Positions 1-12,766 of a DNA stretch of 64,000 nt are shown here, piece by piece. Below the pieces are notes generated by a model that had not been told where the DNA came from, made no database searches, and was given only the letters and a program-made list of their open reading frames with translations. The stretch comes from Zanthoxylum bungeanum (taxonomy: Eukaryota; Streptophyta; Magnoliopsida; Sapindales; Rutaceae): NCBI GenBank assembly GCA_019454045.1, contig SKCR01036773.1, forward strand, positions 62,001-126,000, in the 5' to 3' direction. The position numbers were made by a program, and so were the translations under genes. Position 1 is the stretch's first letter; each line of letters begins with the position of its first letter.

Positions 1-1051
1 ATTAATTATGTTCGAGTCATACGTCATCGGTGAATCTTTGGGAAGCGACCCATAAGATCCCTGGATATGTTGGCAGTAAATCCTGTCGTCGGACTATCCG
101 AACACGTACGTACCTAGTACTACGTTTTTTTACCAATTTACGAGACATGGTTGGCTTCTAGCAAAGCACCGTGCCTACCCAATTCTCCAGAATATTCTTA
201 AAGGAATATGTAATATATATCAGGCATAGTATACGTAGTATTACGTATTACGATCCAGTATCTGATGTCACATGTTTGGCCTGAGGCTGGAATTGTGTCT
301 ACCCCGTACGAAGCACATATCGGATCTCTGGAAACTAGTCTCTATAATCGAATAAATATGACCTAGTCATATTATCCCGATGACTGCATTACATAAGAGT
401 ACTAGTTCCAGATCCTATGTAATCATCATCTTTATATGACTGAATTGATACTTCCATCTTGACATCACACCCAATACACTACGATTCTCAATATACCTAG
501 AAAAGGCATACACAGAACTTGTTAAAGCCCTGGATGACCAAAACCAAAGTATATTGATTGTCGCAAGTATTAGCGATGCAAGTCTCAGGTTAATACCAAA
601 TACACCTACCCTGATTCGGACTTCCATAGACACATAGTCATACTACCAATGGAATTCCGAAGTATCTATCCAGAGCGAAGCTGTTTCCGTATCATCGGTT
701 AACACAACCTCCTATTACACTTGCATGAGTATCCAATACCCAAATATATGAGAACTATGATGTTATGCTCCCATAACACGAACAAGTGCAATACTAGTCT
801 ATTCTGCATTATCGATGTACAATCTAGATAATACTACGACTAGGGATATTTTAATGATTAAACCTTAGTGGATTAATATTGTCTCATATCTTATTAATCC
901 GGTACTAATCATATGGACTTTTATCATTTATGTATCTTGGTAATCCAATTACAAATGATAAAAGAGCAATTTCCATTGTCACATATTTAATTTGTACAAC
1001 AACACCATGTTTTGTATAAATATTGATGTTATGGGTCATAATTGTCCAACA
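1..1051 (-). mobile_element. Copia element A, 3' LTR (cut by window start)
   Basis: This is the terminal part of a copia LTR in minus orientation. Read on the minus strand it starts TGTTGGACAATTATGACCC. It is followed on its right by the reverse complement of a polypurine tract (CCAAGTGGGAGAT on the minus strand), which marks it as the 3' LTR of the element to its right. The same ~1-kb segment recurs at about 16905-17950, 19985-20898, 31195-31439 plus 33427-34222, and 45090-46129, and in the opposite orientation at 24540-25600 and 31445-32480. The other LTR end lies outside the window. Confidence 0.85.
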
Positions 1052-1065
1052 ATCTCCCACTTGGC
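1052..1065 (-). other. Polypurine tract of copia element A
   Basis: A purine-rich stretch on the minus strand (CCAAGTGGGAGAT) directly abuts the TG start of the 3' LTR. The same tract sits beside the LTRs at 20898 and 34222. It primes plus-strand DNA synthesis in LTR retrotransposons. The stop codon of the polyprotein lies immediately upstream. Confidence 0.8.
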
Positions 1066-4000
1066 CTACAGCCAATCACTTAAGTGTCCTACACCTGAAC
1101 TATGTACGTTTCGCTCAAACTTCTGCTGAGAAACTACTTTCGTCAGTGGATTTACAAGGTTATCAACTGATGTGATTTATTCGATCATCACATCGCCACG
1201 ATATATGATCCGACGAATCAGATGAAATAATTGAAGTATATATTTGGATCGTTGATGAGGCCATTAATTCTTTAGCCTGTGTTGTAGCCTAGCTCAGCTG
1301 CTAACAGAACTACACCTAATCTAATTAGGATTACTATAGATCCAAATCGCTTCTATTGCTGCCTTAGCTATAGCAATATTCCGCTTTTGTTGTTTATTTG
1401 GCAACAATATCTTGCTTGGATGATTTTCAGCTCATTGTTCCGTTATTCAAAATATATAGTAGCCTTATTACGATATAGTCGTTTTTATCGGTTTGGAAAC
1501 TTGCAGCAATAAACCCAGTCATTTCAAGTTCTCCTTCTTCATAGTTTGTGAAAGCATCCTTAGTTCATCTAAGATACTGAAGGATGTTTTTAACATTAAT
1601 CTAGTGACTATCACTTGGATTGGCCGGATTGTGACTCCATATGCTCAAAGCATATGAGACACCAGGTCGCGTACATATATTTCTATGTACGAGTTCTCGG
1701 AGAGTGCCAACAACTTTTAGATCTATCCCAGCAGATCCTTATTCCTAGAATAAAGGTTGTTTCTCCCAAGTATTCTATGGATAATTTTCATGAAAACCAA
1801 GCTTTCACTGATTGTAATATGGGAATATCATTTCCAAGAAATGATATATCATCATTATTTAGGACAATCATCGTCAGTGCGCTCTCACTAACCTTCTTAT
1901 ATACACAAGAATCATATTTGTTTTGAATTAAATCATATACTATTATGATTACATCAAAACGCTGGTTCCAAGAACGCAATGCTTGCTTCAATCCATAAAT
2001 GGATCGAATTAACTTGCAAACCTTGTTTGCTTGTTTAGGTACGACAAAATCATCAGGATGTTGTAAACATCTTCCAAAAGGTTTCCGTTTAAGGAAAGCG
2101 ATTTTGACATTTAGCTGCCATATTTCATAAATGAAACATGCAGCATTAGCAAGCATTATCCAAATGGATTTAATCATGACAATGAGTAAAAGGTTTCGTC
2201 ATAATTGACACTATGTTGATAACGATACCTTTTGCTACAAGCCTAGCTTTGCACGTTGGTATGTTTCCATCCATGTATGTCTTCCTTGAAGACTCATATA
2301 GCACCAATAGGCACAATGTCTTTCGGTACAACAACCAATGTCTAAACTTGGTTGGTATATATGGAATCTATTTCGGACTTCATGGCACTTTACCATAATA
2401 GAGAGTCGATACCTTGTATCACTTCCTCATACGTAGTCGGTTCGTGTTCCTCAATAAGATTGATATCTTTATGAGGTGAGATCAGAAACCCATACCTCCC
2501 AGGTTGTTTTCTGACTCTCTCCGACATACGTGATTCTTGTGTATTCGAAGATTATGGTATAATTTCATCCCTCATGAACTGTTTGTTTTCCATTAAGGAA
2601 TCGGTGCCTGGAACAGTATTACTCTGATTTTCATCGAGTTTTACTTTCTCCCACTTACCACTGCATATAGGTATTCCTCTTAGGAAACGCATGAGAGCAA
2701 TAATTAAATTGTTCTCTTGTGAGTTGTATAAGTACTATACTTTGGTTTCCCTAGGATAACCCACAAATTAGGCACTTATCCAATTTGGGTTCTAGTTTGG
2801 TATCATCCAAACATATGCCTAGCATTCCCAAATCATCAGGAATGAGAAAATCTGATTTCTTTCCTATTCATATCTAATATGAGTCTGTCAACAGATTTTT
2901 ATGGAACCTTATTCAAAATAAGTTTTGCACTGATTAATGCGTATCCCTAGAAGGAAAATGGTAGCTCAGAGTGACTTATATTAACCTTACTATGTCCAAC
3001 AAGGTTTGGTTTGTCCATTTGGACACACCGCTCAATTGAGGTGTTCCGGGAGGTCCACTGTGAAAGAATACTATACTCTTTCAGGTATTCGAGAAACTTA
3101 TTGCTTAAGTATTTTCCATCACGGTCTAACCGTGACGGTTTAATACTTTAGCCAATATGTCTGTCTACTTCGTGTCGGAACTCTTTGAATTTATCAAAAG
3201 TTTTCGATTTATGTTTCACAAGAAATACATAACCATAACGCGATCCCACATCTGTAAAGGTTACGAAGTGTTCATATCCACCTATAGCCCAGCTAGACAT
3301 GGGCCCACTAATGTCACTATGAACGAGGGCTAATAGATCGGTGGCATTTACACTTTTACCAAGTAAAAGGTGTTTTAGGCACTTTGCCTATTAAACTAGA
3401 TTCGTAGACATCATTTGATTATAATCAAATTCGTCCTAGTACCCACTCTTCGAAAGTGCGGATAAACGAGTCTTGTTTATGTGTCCTAGACAACAATGCC
3501 ACAAATAAGTCTCATCTGATTAATTCAGTTTGAGCTATTTGTTTGTCATATTGTACATTTGAGATTTATTTATATTCAAAATATAAATACTGTTATTCCC
3601 ATCTAATGTGTTTATCTCAATATCATCTTTATAAAATAAAACACTTAGTGTTCTAGAATATAACGGTATACCCGCAACGGGTTAAACTTAGATATAGAGA
3701 TAATGTTTCTAGTCAAACTAGGTACATTATAACAGTTTTCTAATTTAAGTACACACCCGAAGGGCAGTTCCTAAACTTAGGTTTCTACGGTTAAAACAGT
3801 GACTCTCGTCCTATTTCCGACTCGCAGGTCAATCTTAACTGAAGTCAGTCTCCTGCTAATCAACAGATTCTGCACATCATTAATATTTATGTACCACATC
3901 CAGTATCAAAATCCAATTTTGAAACTAGTAGTGAATATGCTTATGACAAACATATTTGAAGCTGGAGCCTTGCCCCGCCTTCACTTCATTCATGTCTGCC

Positions 4001-4650
4001 TTGTCCACACGGCAGTCATGCTTCCAGTGACCCCATTTGCCATAATTTAGGCAGACATCTTGGGATATGTCCTTTTCTCTTCCTAGAAGACCATGATGAT
4101 TTTGTCTTTGCCCCTTTTAGAAGCTCTGGCTCTGCCTCTTAGAGCATAGCCATCAACTCTTCAAGAGTTTACTCTTGGTTCATAATGAACCTGCCCCAGC
4201 TTTCGGTTAAAGACTATAAGATCAGATCTTTGGTAGTCTCTCCCACGTAGGTAATGTCTAGCTAACCTAACAGATCGATGTCAGCAATCATCTGCGATAC
4301 CTAGTGCTCGACAGATGTACCATCTGACATACGCTAGCGAAAGAGTTTCTTTTACAATTTATACTTCTAAGATCTAAGAATAGATCTATGAAGATCTTTA
4401 ATTTAATCATCATGGTTCAAGGATCTAATCCTTAATTTTGATGACGGAATTAAAGAGTCATTGCAGTAAGCATAAAGGATTGAGCACTAAAGTTATCATC
4501 ACATGAATCTTCCAAAGATCATGTTCTACTATTTGCTCAACTCTGGGCTTAGGCCCAAAAGGTTGCTCTATTAAATAGAATAACTTCTCAATTTCTAGGA
4601 CTATCCTGAAGTTCTATTCCAATCTGAAAATTGGAGCCGTTTAAAGACAT
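1066..4650 (-). pseudogene. Copia element A gag-pol polyprotein, decayed
   Basis: This is a full-length but broken Ty1/copia polyprotein frame of about 3.6 kb, near the usual family length. Reading on the minus strand from the gag ATG at 4650, recognisable pieces are: a gag start (NGSNF-like); a zinc knuckle at 4012-4053 of form CLNYGKWGHWKHDC, whose second Cys is now Tyr; a pre-integrase segment near 3440-3540 (TYLWHCCLGHIN); an integrase core near 2930-3330 (FVTFTDVGSRYGYVFL, FWGYAL); reverse transcriptase at about 1788-2177 (VKIAFL, KVCKLIRSIYGLKQ); and a C-terminal RNase H/tail ending SDWL then TAG at 1066-1068. The RT active site YVDD has become NNDD. Many frameshifts and stops separate the pieces, so it cannot make a working polyprotein. 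Domain identity is clear; the copia clade is not. Confidence 0.85.
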
Positions 4651-6519
4651 TTTCTCCTAGGATTATGTTTTAAACGCTAATCTTTCAGTTATCTTGATTC
4701 CAATAGTCCAACTATTGAATCAACGATTTCGGGTACTATTAATATAATGATTACTATAGTTTAACTATATAATCAACTATAATTGATTGGTTAAATTCAA
4801 ATATATTTGTTACTATAATCCAATTATATAATCAACTATAAATTGAAGTAGTTTGAATACAGTCCAACTGTTTAATTAAAACAACGATTAAAGATTAGTC
4901 CAACTAATATATAAATAATGACGAAAAATGAAATGAGCGCGTATTGGCAAGTATCTAAACGAAATTTAAAAATTAATACTTGCCTCCCACTATTTTTCGG
5001 CGAGCCTCTAACCCTCTGTTGAGTACTCGGGAAACCTAGTTTCCTAGTGGGCTAGGATCCCGTTAAATAACACACAACCTCGACTTTGGCCAACAAGCTG
5101 TATGATATTTAACTAGGTAGATCAATTGGATCTCATCCAATTCCTAAATCCAGTAGGTGGACATCCAAGTCCGAAACATATATCTAATATATGCCAATAT
5201 ATCCAATATATTACCTAACCTTTTTCCTCTGAATCAACTAAGTCTTGGCTTTGGCACAATAAGCTTAATGATTCCAGTTAAGCGGGACCCATTGACCTTG
5301 GAAAGCTTCGTAATCGATGTCGATGGATAAGAAGTGATCTTGACTTTGGCCAATAAATCACAACTTAGACAAGACATGCGATATGGAACAAAGCCTTCAT
5401 GATTCAAACACATCCGCGATGGACAAAGGTCTTGACTTTGGCCAACAAACCAGTGCCAATCTTGGATCTTGAGAATGAATCATTCAATGGAAGGAAAACG
5501 CTTAATATTTGTTGAGGGTTTTTCACGTAATTGGTAACCAATTAATTATCTTTGATTAGGTCTCATCATACACCCTTAAGCATGCATTCTAAAAGCATAA
5601 TAAGGTGGGGTAAATAAATTAATAATGATATGTGGATGGATATTTAAAATATTTTATTCCTAGAACAAATCTCCATTTTTCCTCTCTCCCGCTAGCACAA
5701 TTCTTACTTCTACCCAATTACATAATACTTCTAAAGAATCCTCATTTACATTGAGGGGAATAGGTGAGAAGAGAAATAAAAAGAATCAAGAGGTAATATG
5801 ATGGACACACAGGTCCAATTTAATAAATTCTTAATTTATTACAATAATTTCCAAAATTGCCCTCATCCATCTAATATCCATCTGATATCCATTATTCATA
5901 CATCACATTCATGTATTCATACAAAGCATGTTATCAATCAATCTAATCCAATTAATTAATCTGAAATTAATGACCATCCAATATTCAAACAACGATTTGA
6001 TTTGTGCGAGTCCAACTCGTTTTAAGAATAAGTACTCAAAGTATGAATTCTTGAATTATATCGAACTACAATATTAAATCCAATTTAATTCGTATCCAAT
6101 ACTAATTCGATATTTAATTCTAAATTAAATAATTACACTTTATTAAATAGCCTTTGCGACTTAGATTCTAAATCTAATCATTACGGGTCTCAAAGCCCAA
6201 TTAACATCCAATGTCAATTTAATTAAAGTCCAATGGGCTTTTAATTAATTTATAAGGCATGGACTTTGGCAACCAAAGCCCAATAAGGAATCACCCTTTG
6301 CCAAAAATCAATTTAGGCCCATTAGGCCCAATTAAAATTTTAAAGGCCCAATTAGTCATATTTGGACTTTATGGAGATGGTTTTAGGCCCATTGGATCCA
6401 ACCAATTAACCTAAACCAAACTTGCTCCAACCAAGCCCATTAAGCCCAATTCCAAATTTAGCCCAACTAAAATAATCACAATATTCCAACTATCACAATT
6501 AAATTAATTAAAGTGTATT
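4651..6519 (-). mobile_element. Copia element A leader (5' untranslated part), left half
   Basis: This is the internal region between gag and the primer site. It is colinear with 41629-43500 of element B and 27975-29560 of fragment D. No protein domain is seen. It carries an iterated motif CTTGACTTTGGCCAA at about 5085, 5249 (variant), 5338 and 5430. It is broken at 6519/6520 by a solo LTR and resumes at 15502. The leader is unusually long, about 2.3 kb without the insertion. Confidence 0.75.
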
Positions 6520-9500
6520 TGTAACATCCCGCCTAGGCCAGGATGCTACCGGCAAGAGACAGGAAAACCCATCTCCATAAGCCTCTGATTCTAAAAAAAT
6601 TTCGGCATGATGCATGCAGAACATCATGCAACCTGGCTTATATCCAGCACCAAGAGAGAATCTGTTATGCCACTCAAAACATATGCAAACATAATCAAGG
6701 CCTCATGCCTGAACTCAATAAATAAAATGCAAATACTTGGCCTACGGCCAGAACTCAAAATAAACTATGCTATTACATGATTTATACATATTAAATACAA
6801 ATGAAAATATAAATACAAAGGCCGTGAGGACCCATAACTCGACCTAGGACTCAACACTCTCTCGACTGCAATTGGAACGATCCACTGTTCAAAGTCTTCA
6901 CCGAACTACTGCTAGTTCTAAATGACTGCTACTGACCTGCAAAACTAACAAACTGAAGTAGTGTGAGTCGTAATGACTCAGTAAGTAAACATGCAAATAT
7001 TTATAAATTCTGATCTAGCTATACAATTCTAATCCATTACAGAGACACATTACTCTTTCATTCATCATTTTATCTTATCATGCACATACCTTAATTTCTA
7101 TTTAGCATTTACATCAACAAGCATTTATTACATGTCAAGTTTCTATATCAACAACAACCTTACCAAAACTCTCCATGCTTTTACTGTGCTACTTATCTAT
7201 CCTTCAACTATCTAATTCATTCTTTGTATGTTAGGTTGGAAGTCTTATTATAGTTATCATTTCTCTTATTTCATTGAAATATCATCAAATCGGTAATGTA
7301 AAATATCATTTTCATTGAGGGGAATAGGTGTGAGAAGAGAAATAAAAAGAATCAAGAGGTAATATGATGGACACACAGGTCCAATTTAATAAATTCTTAA
7401 TTTATTACAATAATTTCCAAAATTGCCCTCATCCATCTAATATCCATCTGATATCCATTATTCATACATCACATTCATGTATTCATACAAAGCATGTTAT
7501 CAATCAATCTAATCCAATTAATTAATCTGAAATTAATGACCATCCAATATTCAAACAACGATTTGATTTGTGCGAGTCCAACTCGTTTTAAGAATAAGTA
7601 CTCAAAGTATGAATTCTTGAATTATATCGAACTACAATATTAAATCCAATTTAATTCGTATCCAATACTAATTCGATATTTAATTCTAAATTAAATAATT
7701 ACACTTTATTAAATAGCCTTTGCGACTTAGATTCTAAATCTAATCATTACGGGTCTCAAAGCCCAATTAACATCCAATGTCAATTTAATTAAAGTCCAAT
7801 GGGCTTTTAATTAATTTATAAGGCATGGACTTTGGCAACCAAAGCCCAATAAGGAATCACCCTTTGCCAAAAATCAATTTAGGCCCATTAGGCCCAATTA
7901 AAATTTTAAAGGCCCAATTAGTCATATTTGGACTTTATGGAGATGGTTTTAGGCCCAATTGGATCCAACCAATTAACCTAAACCAAACTTGCTCCAACCA
8001 AGCCCATTAAGCCCAATTCCAAATTTAGCCCAACTAAAATAATCACAATATTCCAACTATCACAATTAAATTAATTAAAGTGTATTTGTAACATCCCGCC
8101 TAGGCCAGGATGCTACCGGCAAGAGACAGGAAAACCCATCTCCATAAGCCTCTGATTCTAAAAAAATTTCGGCATGATGCATGCAGAACATCATGCAACC
8201 TGGCTTATATCCAGCACCAAGAGAGAATCTGTTATGCCACTCAAAACATATGCAAACATAATCAAGGCCTCATGCCTGAACTCAATAAATAAAATGCAAA
8301 TACTTGGCCTACGGCCAGAACTCAAAATAAACTATGCTATTACATGATTTATACATATTAAATACAAATGAAAATATAAATACAAAGGCCGTGAGGACCC
8401 ATAACTCGACCTAGGACTCAACACTCTCTCGACTGCAATTGGAACGATCCACTGTCTTCAAAGTCTTCACCGAACTACTGCTAGTTCTAAATGACTGCTA
8501 CTGACCTGCAAAACTAACAAACTGAAGTGTGTGAGTCGTAATGACTCAGTAAGTAAACATGCAAATATTTATAAATTCTGATCTAGCTATACAATTCTAA
8601 TCCATTACAGAGACACATTACTCTTTCATTCATCATTTTATCTTATCATGCACATACCTTAATTTCTATTTAGCATTTACATCAACAAGCATTTATTACA
8701 TGTCAAGTTTCTATATCAACAACAACCTTACCAAAACTCTCCATGCTTTTACTGTGCTACTTATCTATCCTTCAACTATCTAATTCATTCTTTGTATGTT
8801 AGGTTGGAAGTCTTATTATAGTTATCATTTCTCTTATTTCATTGAAATATCATCAAATCGGTAATGTAAAATATCATTTTCATTGAGGGGAATAGGTGAG
8901 AAGAGAAATAAAAAGAATCAAGAGGTAATATGATGGACACACAGGTCCAATTTAATAAATTCTTAATTTATTACAATAATTTCCAAAATTGCCCTCATCC
9001 ATCTAATATCCATCTGATATCCATTATTCATACATCACATTCATGTATTCATACAAAGCATGTTATCAATCAATCTAATCCAATTAATTAATCTGAAATT
9101 AATGACCATCCAATATTCAAACAACGATTTGATTTGTGCGAGTCCAACTCGTTTTAAGAATAAGTACTCAAAGTATGAATTCTGAATTATATCGAACTAC
9201 AATATTAAATCCAATTTAATTCGTATCCAATACTAATTCGATATTTAATTCTAAATTAAATAATTACACTTTATTAAATAGCCTTTGCGACTTAGATTCT
9301 AAATCTAATCATTACGGGTCTCAAAGCCCAATTAACATCCAATGTCAATTTAATTAAAGTCCAATGGGCTTTTAATTAATTTATAAGGCATGGACTTTGG
9401 CAACCAAAGCCCAATAAGGAATCACCCTTTGCCAAAAATCAATTTAGGCCCATTAGGCCCAATTAAAATTTTAAAGGCCCAATTAGTCATATTTGGACTT

Positions 9501-12010
9501 TATGGAGATGGTTTTAGGCCCAATTGGATCCAACCAATTAACCTAAACCAAACTTGCTCCAACCAAGCCCATTAAGCCCAATTCCAAATTTAGCCCAACT
9601 AAAATAATCACAATATTCCAACTATCACAATTAAATTAATTAAAGTGTATTTGTAACATCCCGCCTAGGCCAGGATGCTACCGGCAAGAGACAGGAAAAC
9701 CCATCTCCATAAGCCTCTGATTCTAAAAAAATTTCGGCATGATGCATGCAGAACATCATGCAACCTGGCTTATATCCAGCACCAAGAGAGAATCTGTTAT
9801 GCCACTCAAAACATATGCAAACATAATCAAGGCCTCATGCCTGAACTCAATAAATAAAATGCAAATACTTGGCCTACGGCCAGAACTCAAAATAAACTAT
9901 GCTATTACATGATTTATACATATTAAATACAAATGAAAATATAAATACAAAGGCCGTGAGGACCCATAACTCGACCTAGGACTCAACACTCTCTCGACTG
10001 CAATTGGAACGATCCACTGTCTTCAAAGTCTTCACCGAACTACTGCTAGTTCTAAATGACTGCTACTGACCTGCAAAACTAACAAACTGAAGTAGTGTGA
10101 GTCGTAATGACTCAGTAAGTAAACATGCAAATATTTATAAATTCTGATCTAGCTATACAATTCTAATCCATTACAGAGACACGTTACTCTTTCATTCATC
10201 ATTTTATCTTATCATGCACATACCTTAATTTCTATTTAGCATTTACATCAACAAGCATTTATTACATGTCAAGTTTCTATATCAACAACAACCTTACCAA
10301 AACTCTCCATGCTTTTACTGTGCTACTTATCTATCCTTCAACTATCTAATTCATTCTTTGTATGTTAGGTTGGAAGTCTTATTATAGTTATCATTTCTCT
10401 TATTTCATTGAAATATCATCAAATCGGTAATGTAAAATATCATTTTCATTGAGGGGAATAGGTGAGAAGAGAAATAAAAAGAATCAAGAGGTAATATGAT
10501 GGACACACAGGTCCAATTTAATAAATTCTTAATTTATTACAATAATTTCCAAAATTGCCCTCATCCATCTAATATCCATCTGATATCCATTATTCATACA
10601 TCACATTCATGTATTCATACAAAGCATGTTATCAATCAATCTAATCCAATTAATTAATCTGAAATTAATGACCATCCAATATTCAAACAACGATTTGATT
10701 TGTGCGAGTCCAACTCGTTTTAAGAATAAGTACTCAAAGTATGAATTCTTGAATTATATCGAACTACAATATTAAATCCAATTTAATTCGTATCCAATAC
10801 TAATTCGATATTTAATTCTAAATTAAATATTACACTTTATTAAATAGCCTTTGCGACTTAGATTCTAAATCTAATCATTACGGGTCTCAAAGCCCAATTA
10901 ACATCCAATGTCAATTTAATTAAAGTCCAATGGGCTTTTAATTAATTTATAAGGCATGGACTTGGCAACCAAAGCCCAATAAGGAATCACCCTTTGCCAA
11001 AAATCAATTTAGGCCCATTAGGCCCAATTAAAATTTTAAAGGCCCAATTAGTCATATTTGGACTTTATGGAGATGGTTTTAGGCCCAATTGGATCCAACC
11101 AATTAACCTAAACCAAACTTGCTCCAACCAAGCCCATTAAGCCCAATTCCAAATTTAGCCCAACTAAAATAATCACAATATTCCAACTATCACAATTAAA
11201 TTAATTAAAGTGTATTTGTAACATCCCGCCTAGGCCAGGATGCTACCGGCAAGAGACAGGAAAACCCATCTCCATAAGCCTCTGATTCTAAAAAAATTTC
11301 GGCATGATGCATGCAGAACATCATGCAACCTGGCTTATATCCAGCACCAAGAGAGAATCTGTTATGCCACTCAAAACATATGCAAACATAATCAAGGCCT
11401 CATGCCTGAACTCAATAAATAAAATGCAAATACTTGGCCTACGGCCAGAACTCAAAATAAACTATGCTATTACATGATTTATACATATTAAATACAAATG
11501 AAAATATAAATACAAAGGCCGTGAGGACCCATAACTCGACCTAGGACTCAACACTCTCTCGACTGCAATTGGAACGATCCACTGTCTTCAAAGTCTTCAC
11601 CGAACTACTGCTAGTTCTAAATGACTGCTACTGACCTGCAAAACTAACAAACTGAAGTAGTGTGAGTCGTAATGACTCAGTAAGTAAACATGCAAATATT
11701 TATAATTCTGATCTAGCTATACAATTCTAATCATTACAGATACACATTACTCTTTCATTCATCATTTTATCTTATCATGCACATACCTTAATTTCTATTT
11801 AGCATTTACATCAACAAGCATTTATTACATGTCAAGTTTCTATATCAACAACAACCTTACCAAAACTCTCCATGCTTTTACTGTGCTACTTATCTATCCT
11901 TCAACTATCTAATTCATTCTTTGTATGTTAGGTTGGAAGTCTTATTATAGTTATCATTTCTCTTATTTCATTGAAATATCATCAAATCGGTAATGTAAAA
12001 TATCATTTTC
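5750..12010. repeat. Four-copy ~1565-bp tandem repeat
   Basis: Four nearly identical direct copies lie at 5750-7313, 7314-8881, 8882-10447 and 10448-12010. Each holds ~770 bp of copia leader followed by ~790 bp of the inserted gypsy-type LTR. The insertion junction (GTATT then TGTAACATCCC) is therefore repeated at 6520, 8087, 9652 and 11217. Differences between copies are single bases and 1-2 bp indels, so the amplification is recent relative to the decay of the copia coding region. The short ORFs repeated in each unit are not supported as genes. Confidence 0.95.
6515..6519. other. Target-site duplication GTATT, left
   Basis: This 5-bp direct repeat pairs with 15502-15506 around the long solo LTR. 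Confidence 0.85.
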
Positions 12011-12389
12011 TTACTCACAACTACTATCAATCACGTACCCTTATATATACATAGAGTCAAGTTATTTTACCTCAATGCTCACTGAAAAACTCATTGTATG
12101 TCGGTATACAATACATACAAATATTTGTCATATACTTACATGAATATAATCATGTTGCCATGTATTAACATAAGCCTCTCAGATGAACTACTAGAACACA
12201 TGGTTTATATTCAAAATTGTAAACCATATCTACTTTAACTTATTATGCATAATGAATACAAACATGTTACATGTATTAATGCCAACTATATGCTTTCCAA
12301 TGATAACTAACATGTGCGATTTAGATGCATAATTTGTGAATTATCATCAATCTTTATCATGTAATACAATTTAGAAGATACTTCTTGAA

Positions 12390-12600
12390 AACCTTTTTCT
12401 AAAAGACTGTTTTCTGAAAACTGTTTTCCGAAACTCTTTCTAAAAGTTTCTTTATAAAACTAGACTTACTGAAAACATCCTTTAAGTCTCTAGTTTCTGG
12501 AAACTGTCTCTCTAATCTATTTTCTGAAAACTGTATGCTAAATCTTAAAGCTGAAAAATCCAAAATCTGAAAGCTGAAAATCTGAAGCCTGAAAACTACT
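12390..12600. repeat. Cluster of CTGAAAA-type short repeats
   Basis: Inside the long solo LTR the heptamer CTGAAAA and close variants (CTGGAAA, CCGAAAC) recur many times, partly as mirror pairs TTTTCTGAAAACTG. The cluster directly precedes the hairpin repeats at 12601-12758. It does not look coding. Confidence 0.6.
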
Positions 12601-12766
12601 CTACGTCCAGAAAAATGACTCAACTGGACGTCTCTCTACACCCAGGAAAACGACTCAACTGGGTGCCTCTGAAACTGGTGGTGCCCTACGTCCAGGAAAA
12701 CGACTCGACTGAATGTAGAACAACTCTATGTCCAGGAAAACGACTCAACTGGACATAGCCACCAGT
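12601..12766. repeat. Four hairpin repeats with a constant loop
   Basis: There are four inverted repeats in tandem. The stems are 12603-12610/12624-12631, 12639-12645/12659-12665, 12686-12695/12709-12718 and 12726-12735/12749-12758. Each 13-nt loop is GAAAACGACTCAA or a close variant. Stem sequences differ between units but remain paired (ACGTCCAG, CACCCAG and CTATGTCCAG with their complements). Units 3 and 4 are further enclosed by ACTGGTGG (12674-12681) and CCACCAGT (12759-12766). Confidence 0.8.

Noticed and set aside
6543..6725. A 60-codon ORF repeated identically at 6543, 8110, 9675 and 11240
   Set aside because: It is identical only because it sits in the recent tandem repeat. It lies just inside a non-coding LTR start and has no family resemblance.
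7825..8010. A 61-codon ORF in copia leader, repeated at 9390
   Set aside because: It is lost in copies 1 and 4 by single indels and is made of repeated GGCCCAATT sequence; there is no sign of selection for coding.
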